The translations under genes and the position numbers were made by a program. The notes beneath the pieces were generated by a model that was not told the DNA's origin, ran no database searches, and saw nothing but the letters and a program-made list of their open reading frames with translations. Shown here piece by piece: positions 29,769 through 36,928 of a DNA stretch of 40,665 bases (position 1 is its first letter; every line of letters begins with the position of its first letter). Origin of the DNA: a virus; IMG/VR virus record IMGVR_UViG_3300013306_000009, positions 1-40,665 of that record; one strand, 5' to 3'.

Positions 29769-30839
29769 TCAGTGCTTTACCCGCGCGACGCTGATCACCT
29801 CGTAGTCGCCGTCGTCCTCTAGATGGACGGCATTCGCGGCCTGCTGGAAGTCCTTGGCGTGCACGATGGTGGTCTCGGTCACCGTCCTGGTGTACGTGAC
29901 CAGCCACTCGGTCAACACGGAAACTACCCCATTGGTGGGTGCGGCCTCAACGTGCCCGTTCGATGATGGCGCCGTGCTTTGACTCATAACGTCCTCCTGG
30001 GACTCGAGCTCACGGTTGCGCTCCTCGACGAAGAGGCGCGCGCTCTCGGCGATCGCGGCGTAGTTCGGCCGGTACGGCCGTGGTGACCGAGGCGGCGGTG
30101 ACGACCAGCGTTGCTGCCGGCGCTGGACCTGGTCCGCGTTCTGAAGATGTGTGCGCAGCGGCACGCCCGCCTCGCGCAGGATGTTGTAGAGCGTCGTCGT
30201 CACAATGTTCGTCACGTTGCAGATGTCGTTGACGAACATGCCATCGCGGTAAGCGGTGATCACCTCCTGGACCTCGGGCTCGGTCAGGATCGTCGGCGGC
30301 GGGTCGCCGGCATTGGCCCCGCCTTTGTGGAAGTGCTTCATGCCCACGTGCTCCTGCCGTTCAGACTCAGGCGGACCGTCGAGCGCGGACTGCTCTGGCT
30401 CGGCGGCCGACTCCTCATGTGTGTCAGCGGTCTCGTTGTCAGCCGCCCAACCCGGCGGGAGCGTCAGCGGCATATTTCGTTCGCTGAGCCTGAACAGCTC
30501 CTGGTGCACCGTTTCGAACTGCTGCTCCGGCGTTTTGCCGTCGAGCTGCTGGTGGATTTCGACATCCAGAATCGCATCGTGAATCGCCTCGTTCGGCCTG
30601 CTTTCCAAGTTCAAATACGCCAACGTTCCGCCTTCTTGCTGCGCGTGGTTGTCGAGAATGCCGCCCCTTCTTGCGGCACGTTTCAACGCGCGTCTCCCCT
30701 TCACGGCTTGCCTTTCTGCTTGAAGTGCCGGCTTGACGAAGTCGAAATAGCACCGCGCGCACTGATCGTGGCCGGCGTGCGCAGTGCCCATGCACCCCGG
30801 CCCCTGGTACTGACACCTCCGATGTGACGTTGAGGGCAT
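29769..30839 (-). CDS. zinc-finger plus HTH DNA-binding protein, probable regulator
   Basis: This encodes 356 residues. The N-terminus has C9, C16, H24, C27 and C30 (CQYQGPGC...HDQCARC), a probable zinc finger. Residues ~186-229 form an HTH similar to resolvase/Hin-type or sigma-region-4-like helices (TEPEVQEVITAYRDGM, then VNDICNVTNIVTTTLYNIL, then REAGVPLR). The C-terminal ~55 residues (LTEWLVTYTRTVTETTIVH, then AKDFQQAANAV) form a small beta-alpha module seen alone in other phages. Internal methionines before each module mean it might be a fusion of shorter genes. It is preceded by three phased repeats (30864-30893), which are candidate binding sites. A late-gene regulator is plausible. 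Confidence 0.7.
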   Translation of the reverse strand: MPSTSHRRCQYQGPGCMGTAHAGHDQCARCYFDFVKPALQAERQAVKGRRALKRAARRGGILDNHAQQEGGTLAYLNLESRPNEAIHDAILDVEIHQQLDGKTPEQQFETVHQELFRLSERNMPLTLPPGWAADNETADTHEESAAEPEQSALDGPPESERQEHVGMKHFHKGGANAGDPPPTILTEPEVQEVITAYRDGMFVNDICNVTNIVTTTLYNILREAGVPLRTHLQNADQVQRRQQRWSSPPPRSPRPYRPNYAAIAESARLFVEERNRELESQEDVMSQSTAPSSNGHVEAAPTNGVVSVLTEWLVTYTRTVTETTIVHAKDFQQAANAVHLEDDGDYEVISVARVKH

Positions 30840-30863
30840 CTGGTTATGCTGCCCCTGGCGTAC

Positions 30864-30893
30864 TCACCAACGAATCACCACCCTTTCACCAAC
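30864..30893. repeat. three TCACCAMC octamers at 11-bp period
   Basis: TCACCAAC at 30864-30871, TCACCACC at 30875-30882 and TCACCAAC at 30886-30893 have starts exactly 11 bp apart, in the 54-bp gap between large terminase and the HTH gene. One-helical-turn spacing suggests cooperative binding on one DNA face. This could be an operator of the adjacent regulator or a packaging-initiation site near terminase. Confidence 0.75.
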
Positions 30894-32153
30894 TCAGCGC
30901 GAGAATGAGTAGCTCGAGCGCCGCGGCGCGACGTCCACGGCGGCGCCGAGATTCGCCAGGCACAACGCGATGACGGTGTCGTCGTGCATGCCGGACGGCG
31001 CCGCGTAGCGGATCATGCCCGTCGCCGTCTTCGTGCTTTCGAACGCGAGGAGCTCTGCCTGCTGCACCTGGTCGTCGAGCAGCGTGAGCTCGCCACGTTC
31101 GATGTTCAGCGCGAGCCTTTCGATCGCGGCAGCTTTGCTGGCGTTGTCGTTATGCCAGCCGTACACCGGCAGCGCCGCGCGCGGCTTGCCGATCAGGCGC
31201 GCGTAGCCACGCTGCAGGCGCTCGACCAGCGGTCCGCCCATGCTGTTACGCTCGGCGACGATCTGCGTCGGGTGGTACACGCCCACCCACTCATGCAGGC
31301 GCTCCGTCTGCACTTCGAAGTCCAGGTCGGTGAAGCGATCCAGCGCGACCTGCTCCATCGTCGTTGCATCAAGCACGCTGATGACGGTGAAGTCGTTCGA
31401 TCTGCCCCAATCGCAACCAAACGTGTACACGTGCCCGCGCTCCGGTGGCCGCGGCTTCAACCTGGACACCGCGCGCACGCCACGGAACACGCCCGCGCCC
31501 TCAAGGCTCAGGAACTGCGCGAGGTATTCCTGGGCAAACGTCCGCTCGGGCAGCTCGTGGCGTGCTGCCTCGATCTCTGCCGGCGAGATGAAGGGATTCA
31601 CCGACGTCGGCATCTGCCACGAGCGCCAGTCCGTCTCGAGTGGATCCTGGCCGCGCGTGAACAGCGTGTAGAAATCGTTCAGTCCGCGCGGCGTGGACAT
31701 GAACCAGCCGTCACCGCGGAAGTCGGTCAGCGTCGGGCGGATCGCCTGACCCCACACATCAGCCAGGTGCGGGATCATCGCAGCCTCATCGACGACCGCG
31801 AGCGCGTAGCGTCGACCGCGCGCAGGATCGCCCGTGTCTGTACTCCAGCACTCCAGTACGCCGCCGCCATACAGCTCGAGGCGGTGCTCCTGCTCACTCT
31901 TATCGACGATGACCTCGGCGACGACCGCCTTCAGCTCGCGCCAGAACTCCTCGAGCAGCTTGTACGTCGGCGCGAAGTACGCCGCCGGCCGCTGGGTAAG
32001 CGCGCACTTCGTGAGCAGGCGCTGCGCAAGCTTGCTCTTGCCGGCGCGACGCCCGAGCGCGACCGCGTTGAAGCGCGCGGCCTCGGCAATGATCTGCGCC
32101 TGGGCCGGATGTGGGGCGGCAAGCCTAACTGTGCGCTCGACCGTTGAGCTCAT
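30894..32153 (-). CDS. terL: terminase large subunit
   Basis: This encodes 419 residues. The ATPase has Walker A GRRAGKS (34-40) and Walker B ALAVVDEAAM (Asp122, Glu123), with a coupling-motif-like STPRG at 153-157. The C-terminal RNase H-fold nuclease has CDWGRSNDFTV (Asp248, Asp254) and MHDDTVIAL (Asp391, Asp392). It packages DNA into the prohead by cutting concatemers and translocating with ATP. Length is typical. The start ATG overlaps the small-subunit gene by 29 bases. The packaging mode (cos or pac) is not determined. Confidence 0.93.
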   Translation of the reverse strand: MSSTVERTVRLAAPHPAQAQIIAEAARFNAVALGRRAGKSKLAQRLLTKCALTQRPAAYFAPTYKLLEEFWRELKAVVAEVIVDKSEQEHRLELYGGGVLECWSTDTGDPARGRRYALAVVDEAAMIPHLADVWGQAIRPTLTDFRGDGWFMSTPRGLNDFYTLFTRGQDPLETDWRSWQMPTSVNPFISPAEIEAARHELPERTFAQEYLAQFLSLEGAGVFRGVRAVSRLKPRPPERGHVYTFGCDWGRSNDFTVISVLDATTMEQVALDRFTDLDFEVQTERLHEWVGVYHPTQIVAERNSMGGPLVERLQRGYARLIGKPRAALPVYGWHNDNASKAAAIERLALNIERGELTLLDDQVQQAELLAFESTKTATGMIRYAAPSGMHDDTVIALCLANLGAAVDVAPRRSSYSFSR

Positions 32154-32493
32154 ACGCCTGTTCGATGACGATCGGCTGGGGCTCGTCGATCACACGGATG
32201 ACGACCTCATGCTCGCCCTTGACCTCCACCGTCGCCTTGAAGCCGGCCAGCTCGAGCACGTACTTGCTGGCATTCAGGCGCACGGAGTCCTGGTCGGCGC
32301 TTTCGATCATCTGCGCCAACGCGTTGATGGCCGGGTGGACCAGCGCGCGCAGGCGCTCCTCCGCCTTCGCCAGGTTCTGCGGTGCCTTGCCGCCGTGCAT
32401 GTGGCACACGAGCTGGCCGCGCATGGGACGGTGCTGGCAGCGGTCGCCGTCGCGTGTGAGCGCTTTGCACAGCATGGGGTTGACGTTGACCAT
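32125..32493 (-). CDS. terminase small subunit-like protein
   Basis: This encodes 122 residues. The N-terminus has the zinc-binding pattern C-x-A-x-T-x-x-G-x-x-C...C-x-x-H-G-G-K-A-P-Q (LCKALTRDGDRCQHRP; LVCHMHGGKAPQN), characteristic of a terminase small-subunit/HGGxxPQ group in phages. Helices follow (AKAEERLRALVHPAINALA) and then a beta-like C-terminus (HEVVIRVIDEPQPIVIE). It is positioned directly upstream of TerL and would recognise packaging sites. GAGG lies seven bases before the ATG. Confidence 0.85.
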   Translation of the reverse strand: MVNVNPMLCKALTRDGDRCQHRPMRGQLVCHMHGGKAPQNLAKAEERLRALVHPAINALAQMIESADQDSVRLNASKYVLELAGFKATVEVKGEHEVVIRVIDEPQPIVIEQAYELNGRAHS

Positions 32494-32502
32494 GGGGTTA
32501 CC

Positions 32503-32730
32503 TCAGCGCCGCCCGCTCGACTTCTTCGTTTCCTTGCGCGGCACGATCTCTGGCTCGTGGTCGTAACAGAACTCCAGGCCACGTCCGCAGCCGCCGCAAT
32601 ACTGCCCCATCAGGAACCGGACCTGCAGTCCTCTCACGTGGTCGTCGCAGCGCGGACACACACCACACACCAGCTTTTCTCCAGGCTTCGGCGGATACCG
32701 CGGGTCGAGCACTGCACGACGCACGCTCAC
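32503..32730 (-). CDS. small zinc-ribbon protein
   Basis: This encodes 75 residues from GTG 32730, overlapping the upstream stop (GTGA). It has several CxxC knuckles: VCGVCPRCDDH and YCGGCGRGLEFCYDH, enough for two zinc sites, and a basic tail (IVPRKETKKSSGRR). It resembles short phage zinc-ribbon proteins often found near HNH or terminase genes. DNA or RNA binding is inferred from the fold type. Confidence 0.7.
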   Translation of the reverse strand: MSVRRAVLDPRYPPKPGEKLVCGVCPRCDDHVRGLQVRFLMGQYCGGCGRGLEFCYDHEPEIVPRKETKKSSGRR

Positions 32731-32915
32731 CGCGCGAACTCCCGCTGGATCACATACGGCGACGACCTGAGCAGCTTTCTCACCGCGCCTTGCTCCTTCG
32801 CATGGTGCGACACACAGCAATACCGACGCTTTGGATAGTTGGCACTGCGCGGGATCAGCCGCCCGCAAAACAGGCAGTACCGCCCTCGTTTCAGCAGCCT
32901 CACGGCGCCCATCAC
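32727..32915 (-). CDS. small zinc-finger protein
   Basis: This encodes 62 residues from GTG 32915 (ATG 32912 is next). The sequence contains YCLFCGRLIPRSANYPKRR and YCCVSHHAKEQ, i.e. CxxC...CC...HH, resembling the small finger found at the ends of some HNH nucleases and in stand-alone phage proteins. It is strongly basic. The gene is the first after the AT-rich double hairpin, so its transcript may start within or read through that region. Confidence 0.65.
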   Translation of the reverse strand: MMGAVRLLKRGRYCLFCGRLIPRSANYPKRRYCCVSHHAKEQGAVRKLLRSSPYVIQREFAR

Positions 32916-32923
32916 GCGGGCAT

Positions 32924-32968
32924 CCGTATTTCTATATTCCTATATTCCATAGGAATACAGAAATACGG
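32924..32968. promoter_or_regulatory. 20-bp-arm AT-rich inverted repeat (candidate origin/regulatory hairpin)
   Basis: Left arm 32924-32943 and right arm 32949-32968 are complementary over 20 bp with one mismatch around the 5-base loop ATTCC. The arms are about two-thirds A+T in a G+C-rich genome and contain tandem TATATTCC octamers (32933-32948). A second perfect hairpin (AAACTC-CATC-GAGTTT) abuts at 32969-32984. It lies 23 bp after the primase-helicase stop. Origin, terminator and operator roles are all possible. Confidence 0.8.
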
Positions 32969-32984
32969 AAACTCCATCGAGTTT
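32969..32984. terminator. second small hairpin adjoining the AT-rich repeat
   Basis: AAACTC (32969-32974), loop CATC and GAGTTT (32979-32984) form a perfect 6-bp stem, followed on the plus strand by one more T. It is eight bases from the primase-helicase stop codon, so on the minus-strand transcript it could act as a weak terminator preceding the long hairpin. Confidence 0.5.
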
Positions 32985-32991
32985 TGGGCTC

Positions 32992-35061
32992 TCATGAGCC
33001 CAACGTCCGGCGGTGGTATTGGAACGGATCGCGGGGCTTCCCAGCGCCCCGAACCTGGATCTCGCCGAGCTCCGCGAGCTCCTTGACGGCACGCCAGCAG
33101 AGGTTACGCTCGAGCCCCGCGGACTCGCGGATCTTGTCCGTCACCGGCCAGTAATCGTCGGCAAATTTCTCGAGCGTCGTGAGCACGCGTGCCTTCGCGT
33201 CATCAAGCTTCAACACCGTCACCAGCTCGCCCAGGCCGACCGTGCCGTGTTCCTCATCCATGGGTACTGCTGTCTCCGCCAGGTCGGTGCCATAGCGCTG
33301 CACGCTGTTGATGGTGCGCTGGTTGTCCTTCAGTCGCCGCATCAGCAGCAGCGTGTCCACTGCGCCGAAGATCGCCGTGCTGCCGAGCACGTCGTCGCCG
33401 CCCTCGCGCACCATCTTGCCCAGGTGGTGCGTCAGCGCGATATGGCAGCCGGTGGTGCGCGCCAGCTCGATGATCGGCTCGAGCTCGCGCGTCAGCTCGG
33501 CATAGTCGGAGCTGTCCTTAACGCGAACAAGCTTGAAGATCGGATCGACCACCACCAGCACCGGCTGGTACATCGCGATCGCCACCGCCAGCGCCTGCAG
33601 ACCCTCCCTCGAGCTCGCCGGCGCCGCGCCGACGTGCAGGTGGAGCGATTCATCCGTGCCGCCCATCATGCGGAAGTGGTTGATCACCTCTGCACGTTTT
33701 TCCTCCAGTGCCAGGTACAACACCGTGCCCTGGTGGCACTGCCGTCCCAGGAACACGCCGCCGCGCGCCACCGCCATCGACAGGTTGCGGACCATCACCG
33801 ACTTCCCAACCTTCGGCTTGGCTCCGAATATAGATACTCCGCCGCTCGGTAGCAGACCGTCCGCCAGATACGCCGTAAGTTCGAGCGGCTCGGACAAAAC
33901 CATCTCGAGCGCGGAGAATTGGAAGCCTTTCTGACTTCCAGTATTCTGCGTATTTCCCGTATTTGGGAACACGCTGGGAACGATGAAATGCGTGCTAAGG
34001 AAGTCCGCCAGCTCCGGCCACCGCTTGCCGATGGTGGGCAGCCCCTCCACCTGCTGGTTGCCCAGGATCTTCGCGGCGCTGCCCTCGCACAGGCGGTCGA
34101 TTTCTTCCGACCAACGGCGCTGCTTGTCGCCGATGAACTCCAGGTCGCCCGACGCGAGCGCCACTTCTTTGAGCATCGCCGCGGCCGGCTCCGCGCCGAT
34201 CTGACGGGTCAGGAAGCCTGACAGGGGCAGCAGGTAGTCCGTGTGGCGGCTGACGCCCAGGTCGGTCGGCCAGGACGCCGCCATGGCGGCGACGACCGCC
34301 GCGTTGTGTACGACGTTGCTGCGCGCCTCCGACCAGGCCGTCATCGGAGCCTCCGGAGACGGCTCAGCCGTCTCCCCGAGCTGCCGCGCGCGCGCCCAGA
34401 CGCCGACGAGGTACTCGTTCGGACTCCACTCCTCGTCGGGCGCCGTCGGGATCGCCGCCCGTGGATGCTCGGCGAGCTCCAGGATGGCGGGCATATCCTT
34501 GCCCAGCACCTCGGCAAGCTCGAGCCGCACCTTGTAGTGGTTGCCTTTGACGTTCAGCGTGTTGGGCAACCGCCACAAGCGCAATTTGTCGTAGATGCTC
34601 TTGTCGAACAGGATCTTGCCCATGAGCTCGACCGCGGCGCGGCGCTCGTACACGTGCAGCTCGGTTGATGGCTCGAAGCCACCGAAGAGCACATGGGGGA
34701 TCTCGAGATGGAAGCCCTTCGACCCTGAAAAATAAAAGCGCAACGCGTCGAGCGGGACGTCCTCCATCGCCAGCTTGTGGACGAACTGACGCACCCACTC
34801 GAGCGCGTTGGCGGGGTCGTTGCGATCATCGAAATCGAAGGGGAGTGACGCGTCCCAGACCTCCCCTTCGTACCCGGCAACGCTCTGATGCTCAGCGACC
34901 CACTCCGCCAGCGCGATCGGGCCGCGGCGGTGGGTGATGTACCGCTCGGCGCCCTGGTCGTCGAAGTTGACCTCGCGCAGGCGCTGGACGTGGTTGCGGC
35001 GGTTCACGCCGCCGAAGGCCGTATCGACGTACACGTACGTCGCCGCGACGTTGTCAAGCAT
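32992..35061 (-). CDS. AEP primase-RecA-like helicase fusion (replication protein)
   Basis: This encodes 689 residues. Primase half (~1-230): PFDFDD (Asp76, Asp78), FSGSKGFHLEIP (111-122, with the catalytic-type S-x-H) and RLWRLPNTLNVKGNHYKV (161-178), all typical of archaeo-eukaryotic primases. Helicase half (~395-600): Walker A GAKPKVGKS (413-421), Walker B VLVVVDPIF and ALTHHLGK, typical of RepA/AAA_25-type RecA-fold helicases, followed by a winged-helix-like C-terminus. It would prime and unwind at the phage origin. The linker (360-376) carries PNT-GNT-QNT repeats over lower-GC DNA. The start overlaps the SSB-like gene by eight bases. Confidence 0.9.
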   Translation of the reverse strand: MLDNVAATYVYVDTAFGGVNRRNHVQRLREVNFDDQGAERYITHRRGPIALAEWVAEHQSVAGYEGEVWDASLPFDFDDRNDPANALEWVRQFVHKLAMEDVPLDALRFYFSGSKGFHLEIPHVLFGGFEPSTELHVYERRAAVELMGKILFDKSIYDKLRLWRLPNTLNVKGNHYKVRLELAEVLGKDMPAILELAEHPRAAIPTAPDEEWSPNEYLVGVWARARQLGETAEPSPEAPMTAWSEARSNVVHNAAVVAAMAASWPTDLGVSRHTDYLLPLSGFLTRQIGAEPAAAMLKEVALASGDLEFIGDKQRRWSEEIDRLCEGSAAKILGNQQVEGLPTIGKRWPELADFLSTHFIVPSVFPNTGNTQNTGSQKGFQFSALEMVLSEPLELTAYLADGLLPSGGVSIFGAKPKVGKSVMVRNLSMAVARGGVFLGRQCHQGTVLYLALEEKRAEVINHFRMMGGTDESLHLHVGAAPASSREGLQALAVAIAMYQPVLVVVDPIFKLVRVKDSSDYAELTRELEPIIELARTTGCHIALTHHLGKMVREGGDDVLGSTAIFGAVDTLLLMRRLKDNQRTINSVQRYGTDLAETAVPMDEEHGTVGLGELVTVLKLDDAKARVLTTLEKFADDYWPVTDKIRESAGLERNLCWRAVKELAELGEIQVRGAGKPRDPFQYHRRTLGS
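33940..33966. repeat. three 9-bp AATAC-type repeats within the replicase linker
   Basis: Read on the minus strand, AATAC recurs three times at exact 9-bp intervals (AATACGGGA, AATACGCAG, AATACTGGA), encoding NTG-NTQ-NTG. The same AATAC core occurs in the inverted repeat 1 kb away. Origin iterons inside a replication gene are known from lambda O; here this is only a possibility. Confidence 0.55.
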
Positions 35062-35440
35062 CGGCGAGCTGCTCCCTCAGGGACTTTTTGGGCGCCGGTC
35101 CTGCTGCCACCTTCGACGTGCGCCCGAGCGCCGCGTGCACGCCGGCCTGGGAGTGATTGGTTTCGTCGGGATTCAGTGGCAATACGTCGCTCGCCTCGAC
35201 CAGGTACGCCGTCCGCACACCGCCCGTGCCTTCCGCCCAGGTCTTGACCTCGAGCAGCCCGATGACGCTCAGATGTTTGCCGACGGCACACCAGCGCGCG
35301 AGCTGCGCCTGGTGCTGGCCGGCGTAGCGCACAACCATGGCAGGTTGTGCGCGCCGGCTGTCCACGACCTTGCCGCGGATCTGGAGCAGCTCGTTGCCAT
35401 TAACGTCGAAGCGCACGTCGGGCGCATGCGTCACGGTCAT
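35054..35440 (-). CDS. SSB-like OB-fold protein
   Basis: This encodes 128 residues from ATG 35440 (ATGA overlap with upstream gene). The sequence LLQIRGKVVDSRRAQPAMV, then YAGQHQAQLARWCAVGKHL, then SVIGLLEVKTWAEG and TAYLVEASDVLPLN follows the strand order of single-stranded DNA-binding OB folds ('v.G.v.d......v.......f.vvG.l...tw...g.r....v.as.v..l'). The C-terminus is basic/Ala-rich without the acidic DDDxPF tip of bacterial SSB. Immediately upstream of the primase-helicase, it probably coats template strands during replication. Confidence 0.7.
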   Translation of the reverse strand: MTVTHAPDVRFDVNGNELLQIRGKVVDSRRAQPAMVVRYAGQHQAQLARWCAVGKHLSVIGLLEVKTWAEGTGGVRTAYLVEASDVLPLNPDETNHSQAGVHAALGRTSKVAAGPAPKKSLREQLADA

Positions 35441-35634
35441 TCGGAACTCAGCCCGAATGCCCTCCAATCCTCCAGCCAACGATCGACCTCTTTCTCGAAC
35501 CGCTTTGACTCCACCAACGCGGCGTTCGTGTGATCTTTGAAGAAGCGCTTCTGTGCGCGGCGCATGTCGAGCGCGAGCTGTAAGAACGCCTCAACGTCGA
35601 CGATGAACGACGTCTCAGAATGGGAGCTCGCCAT
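35437..35634 (-). CDS. small helical protein in replication operon
   Basis: This encodes 65 residues, mostly helix: VEAFLQLALDMRRAQKRFF, then DHTNAALVESKRFEKEVDR, then WLEDWRAFGL. The pattern F...v..mr..Qk.yFk......l..sk..E..vD is a common short phage protein found near replication genes; its function is not known to me. The start overlaps the upstream gene by 20 bases and the stop overlaps the SSB-like ATG. Confidence 0.7.
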   Translation of the reverse strand: MASSHSETSFIVDVEAFLQLALDMRRAQKRFFKDHTNAALVESKRFEKEVDRWLEDWRAFGLSSE

Positions 35635-36022
35635 CGCCCTCGGATGCCTCGTCCGCCGTGGGCACCGCCGCGACGGGCGTGCCGCGCTCCAGCTTGACGA
35701 CGTAGTTGTGGTACGAGTTTTTGCCAGCCTGACGCGGCTGCTCCAGCCCGACGTACTTCACCGCCACGCGGTCGCCTGGACGCGGCTCGAGCTGATCGAA
35801 CTTCTTCTTCAACACCGCGCGGAACAGCGCCACGCCGTACGCCACCCCGTCGTCCTCGTCCTCAACGATGGCGATCTGCGACGGGCCGAAGTCGGTCACG
35901 ATCGTCTCGTAGCGCAACAGCTCGCCGACGATCATCGTGTCTGGGATGTCGTCGGGGTTCCAGCGCAGCGGCAAGCTGCCATCGTCGATCTCTGCTGCAT
36001 GGCGCAGTGCGTCCTGGGTCAT
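35615..36022 (-). CDS. OB-fold-like replication accessory protein
   Basis: This encodes 135 residues from ATG 36022 (ATGA overlap). The core GELLRYETIVTDFGPSQIA, VEDEDDGVAYGVALFRAVL, then RPGDRVAVKYVGLEQP and NSYHNYVVKLERG reads as an OB-fold-like barrel, with an acidic C-terminal tip ending DGELPF that resembles the SSB-type protein-interaction tail. It may be the functional SSB partner, with 35054-35440 a second ssDNA-binding protein. Assignment is by pattern only. Confidence 0.65.
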   Translation of the reverse strand: MTQDALRHAAEIDDGSLPLRWNPDDIPDTMIVGELLRYETIVTDFGPSQIAIVEDEDDGVAYGVALFRAVLKKKFDQLEPRPGDRVAVKYVGLEQPRQAGKNSYHNYVVKLERGTPVAAVPTADEASEGDGELPF

Positions 36023-36231
36023 TCGACTTTCCTCTTTCGATGTGTCCTGGGTTTCACCAGGCTTTCTTCGGCGGGCAAACACCACTCCTTGATCGTCTCG
36101 AGTGACAGCACCTCCAGGTCGTTGATCTGGCGCACACCAGTCATCGCCGCGATGTCGCGCAGCAAGTCGCCGCGCAGCCCCGGGTGCAGCGCCGCCCAGG
36201 GCTCGAGCTCGACGTGCAGGTGCAGGCTCAC
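36019..36231 (-). CDS. small hypothetical protein, replication operon
   Basis: This encodes 70 residues: HLHVELEPWAALHPGLRGD, LLRDIAAMTGVRQINDLEV, LSLETIKEWCLPAEESLVK and a basic tail KPRTHRKRKVE. The helical middle (LLRDIAAMTG..) is HTH-like in spacing but too short to call. Overlaps both neighbours by four bases. Function unknown. Confidence 0.6.
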   Translation of the reverse strand: MSLHLHVELEPWAALHPGLRGDLLRDIAAMTGVRQINDLEVLSLETIKEWCLPAEESLVKPRTHRKRKVE

Positions 36232-36590
36232 GCGTACGCCAGCGCGCGCTGAATGAGCTCGACAGCGCTGCCGTCCAGGATCATGTCGTCGGTCACACGG
36301 ATCACCCTCCAGCCCAGCGCTGCGGCCAGCGAGTACTTGCGGCAGTCTTCGCTGTAGCCACTGCCGCGCGTGTGGCGCCCCTGGGCCCAGATCGCACCTT
36401 CGACCTCGACGCCCAGGCGCTGCGCCAGGTACGCGCCGTCGAAGCGGTAGCGCCGCCCCTCAGCCTGAGCGAACGGATACTCGAGTGCGGGCCGCGGCAG
36501 TCCAGCCTGCGCCAGGCGCTCCCACAATGCCCACTCCAGCTTGTGCGTCGCGGCGTTATGGAGGATCTTCTGCGCCGGTGTCGGCTTCAC
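36228..36590 (-). CDS. Vsr/PD-(D/E)XK-like endonuclease
   Basis: This encodes 120 residues from GTG 36590. After an N-terminal helix (HKLEWALWERLAQAGLPRP) comes YRFDGAYLAQRLGVEVEGA, i.e. an Asp about 11 residues before an E-V-E, then W-x-x-G-R-H-T-R-G-x-G-Y-x-x-D-C-x-K-Y and LGWRVIRVTDDMI. This is the layout of Vsr/very-short-patch-repair-like and DUF559-type nucleases common in phages. It may nick or resolve replication or recombination intermediates. Stop and start overlap the adjacent genes. Confidence 0.8.
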   Translation of the reverse strand: MKPTPAQKILHNAATHKLEWALWERLAQAGLPRPALEYPFAQAEGRRYRFDGAYLAQRLGVEVEGAIWAQGRHTRGSGYSEDCRKYSLAAALGWRVIRVTDDMILDGSAVELIQRALAYA

Positions 36591-36928
36591 GGCAGAACTT
36601 CGACCAGCGCGTAGCTGCCGTACGCGCGCGCCAGGTCTGGGCGCCGCCACAGATCCAGCCAGCCGACCCAGCCCAGCCGCCCGCGGTCGGTGCAGACGAA
36701 CGTCTCGCCGTCGTCGAAGCGGAAACGGCTGCCCAGGGGGAAGTTCCAAGAGCACGCCGTCTGGCCATAGCCCGCCCGCACGCCGCTGAAGGTGACACCG
36801 GCTTCGACGTAGTAGGTCAGGCGCACCCACGCCAGCTCGCCCTCGTCAGCATGTGCGGTGGGCCCGCACACCGCCAGGAAGAGCAACGAGAGCAGCGTGC
36901 CGCCGACCATCGCCACCCGACACCTCAA
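36587..36928 (-). CDS. exported double-psi beta-barrel (RlpA/3D-like) protein
   Basis: This encodes 113 residues if TTG 36928 is used (n-region MRCRV with two Arg); GTG 36916 and ATG 36910 are alternatives. Residues ~8-28 (GGTLLSLLFLAVCGPTAHA) form a signal peptide with an AxA-like cleavage site, or a lipobox-like LAVC. The mature part (LTYYVEAGVTFSG; GYGQTACSWNFPLGSRFRF; FVCTDRGRLGWVGWLDLW) matches the order of 3D/RlpA double-psi barrels: G-x-x-T-x-x-G, ACS, P-L-G, C-x-D-R-G and D-L-W. Such proteins cut or bind peptidoglycan. Its presence inside the early operon rather than the lysis cassette is unusual. Confidence 0.7.
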   Translation of the reverse strand: MRCRVAMVGGTLLSLLFLAVCGPTAHADEGELAWVRLTYYVEAGVTFSGVRAGYGQTACSWNFPLGSRFRFDDGETFVCTDRGRLGWVGWLDLWRRPDLARAYGSYALVEVLP

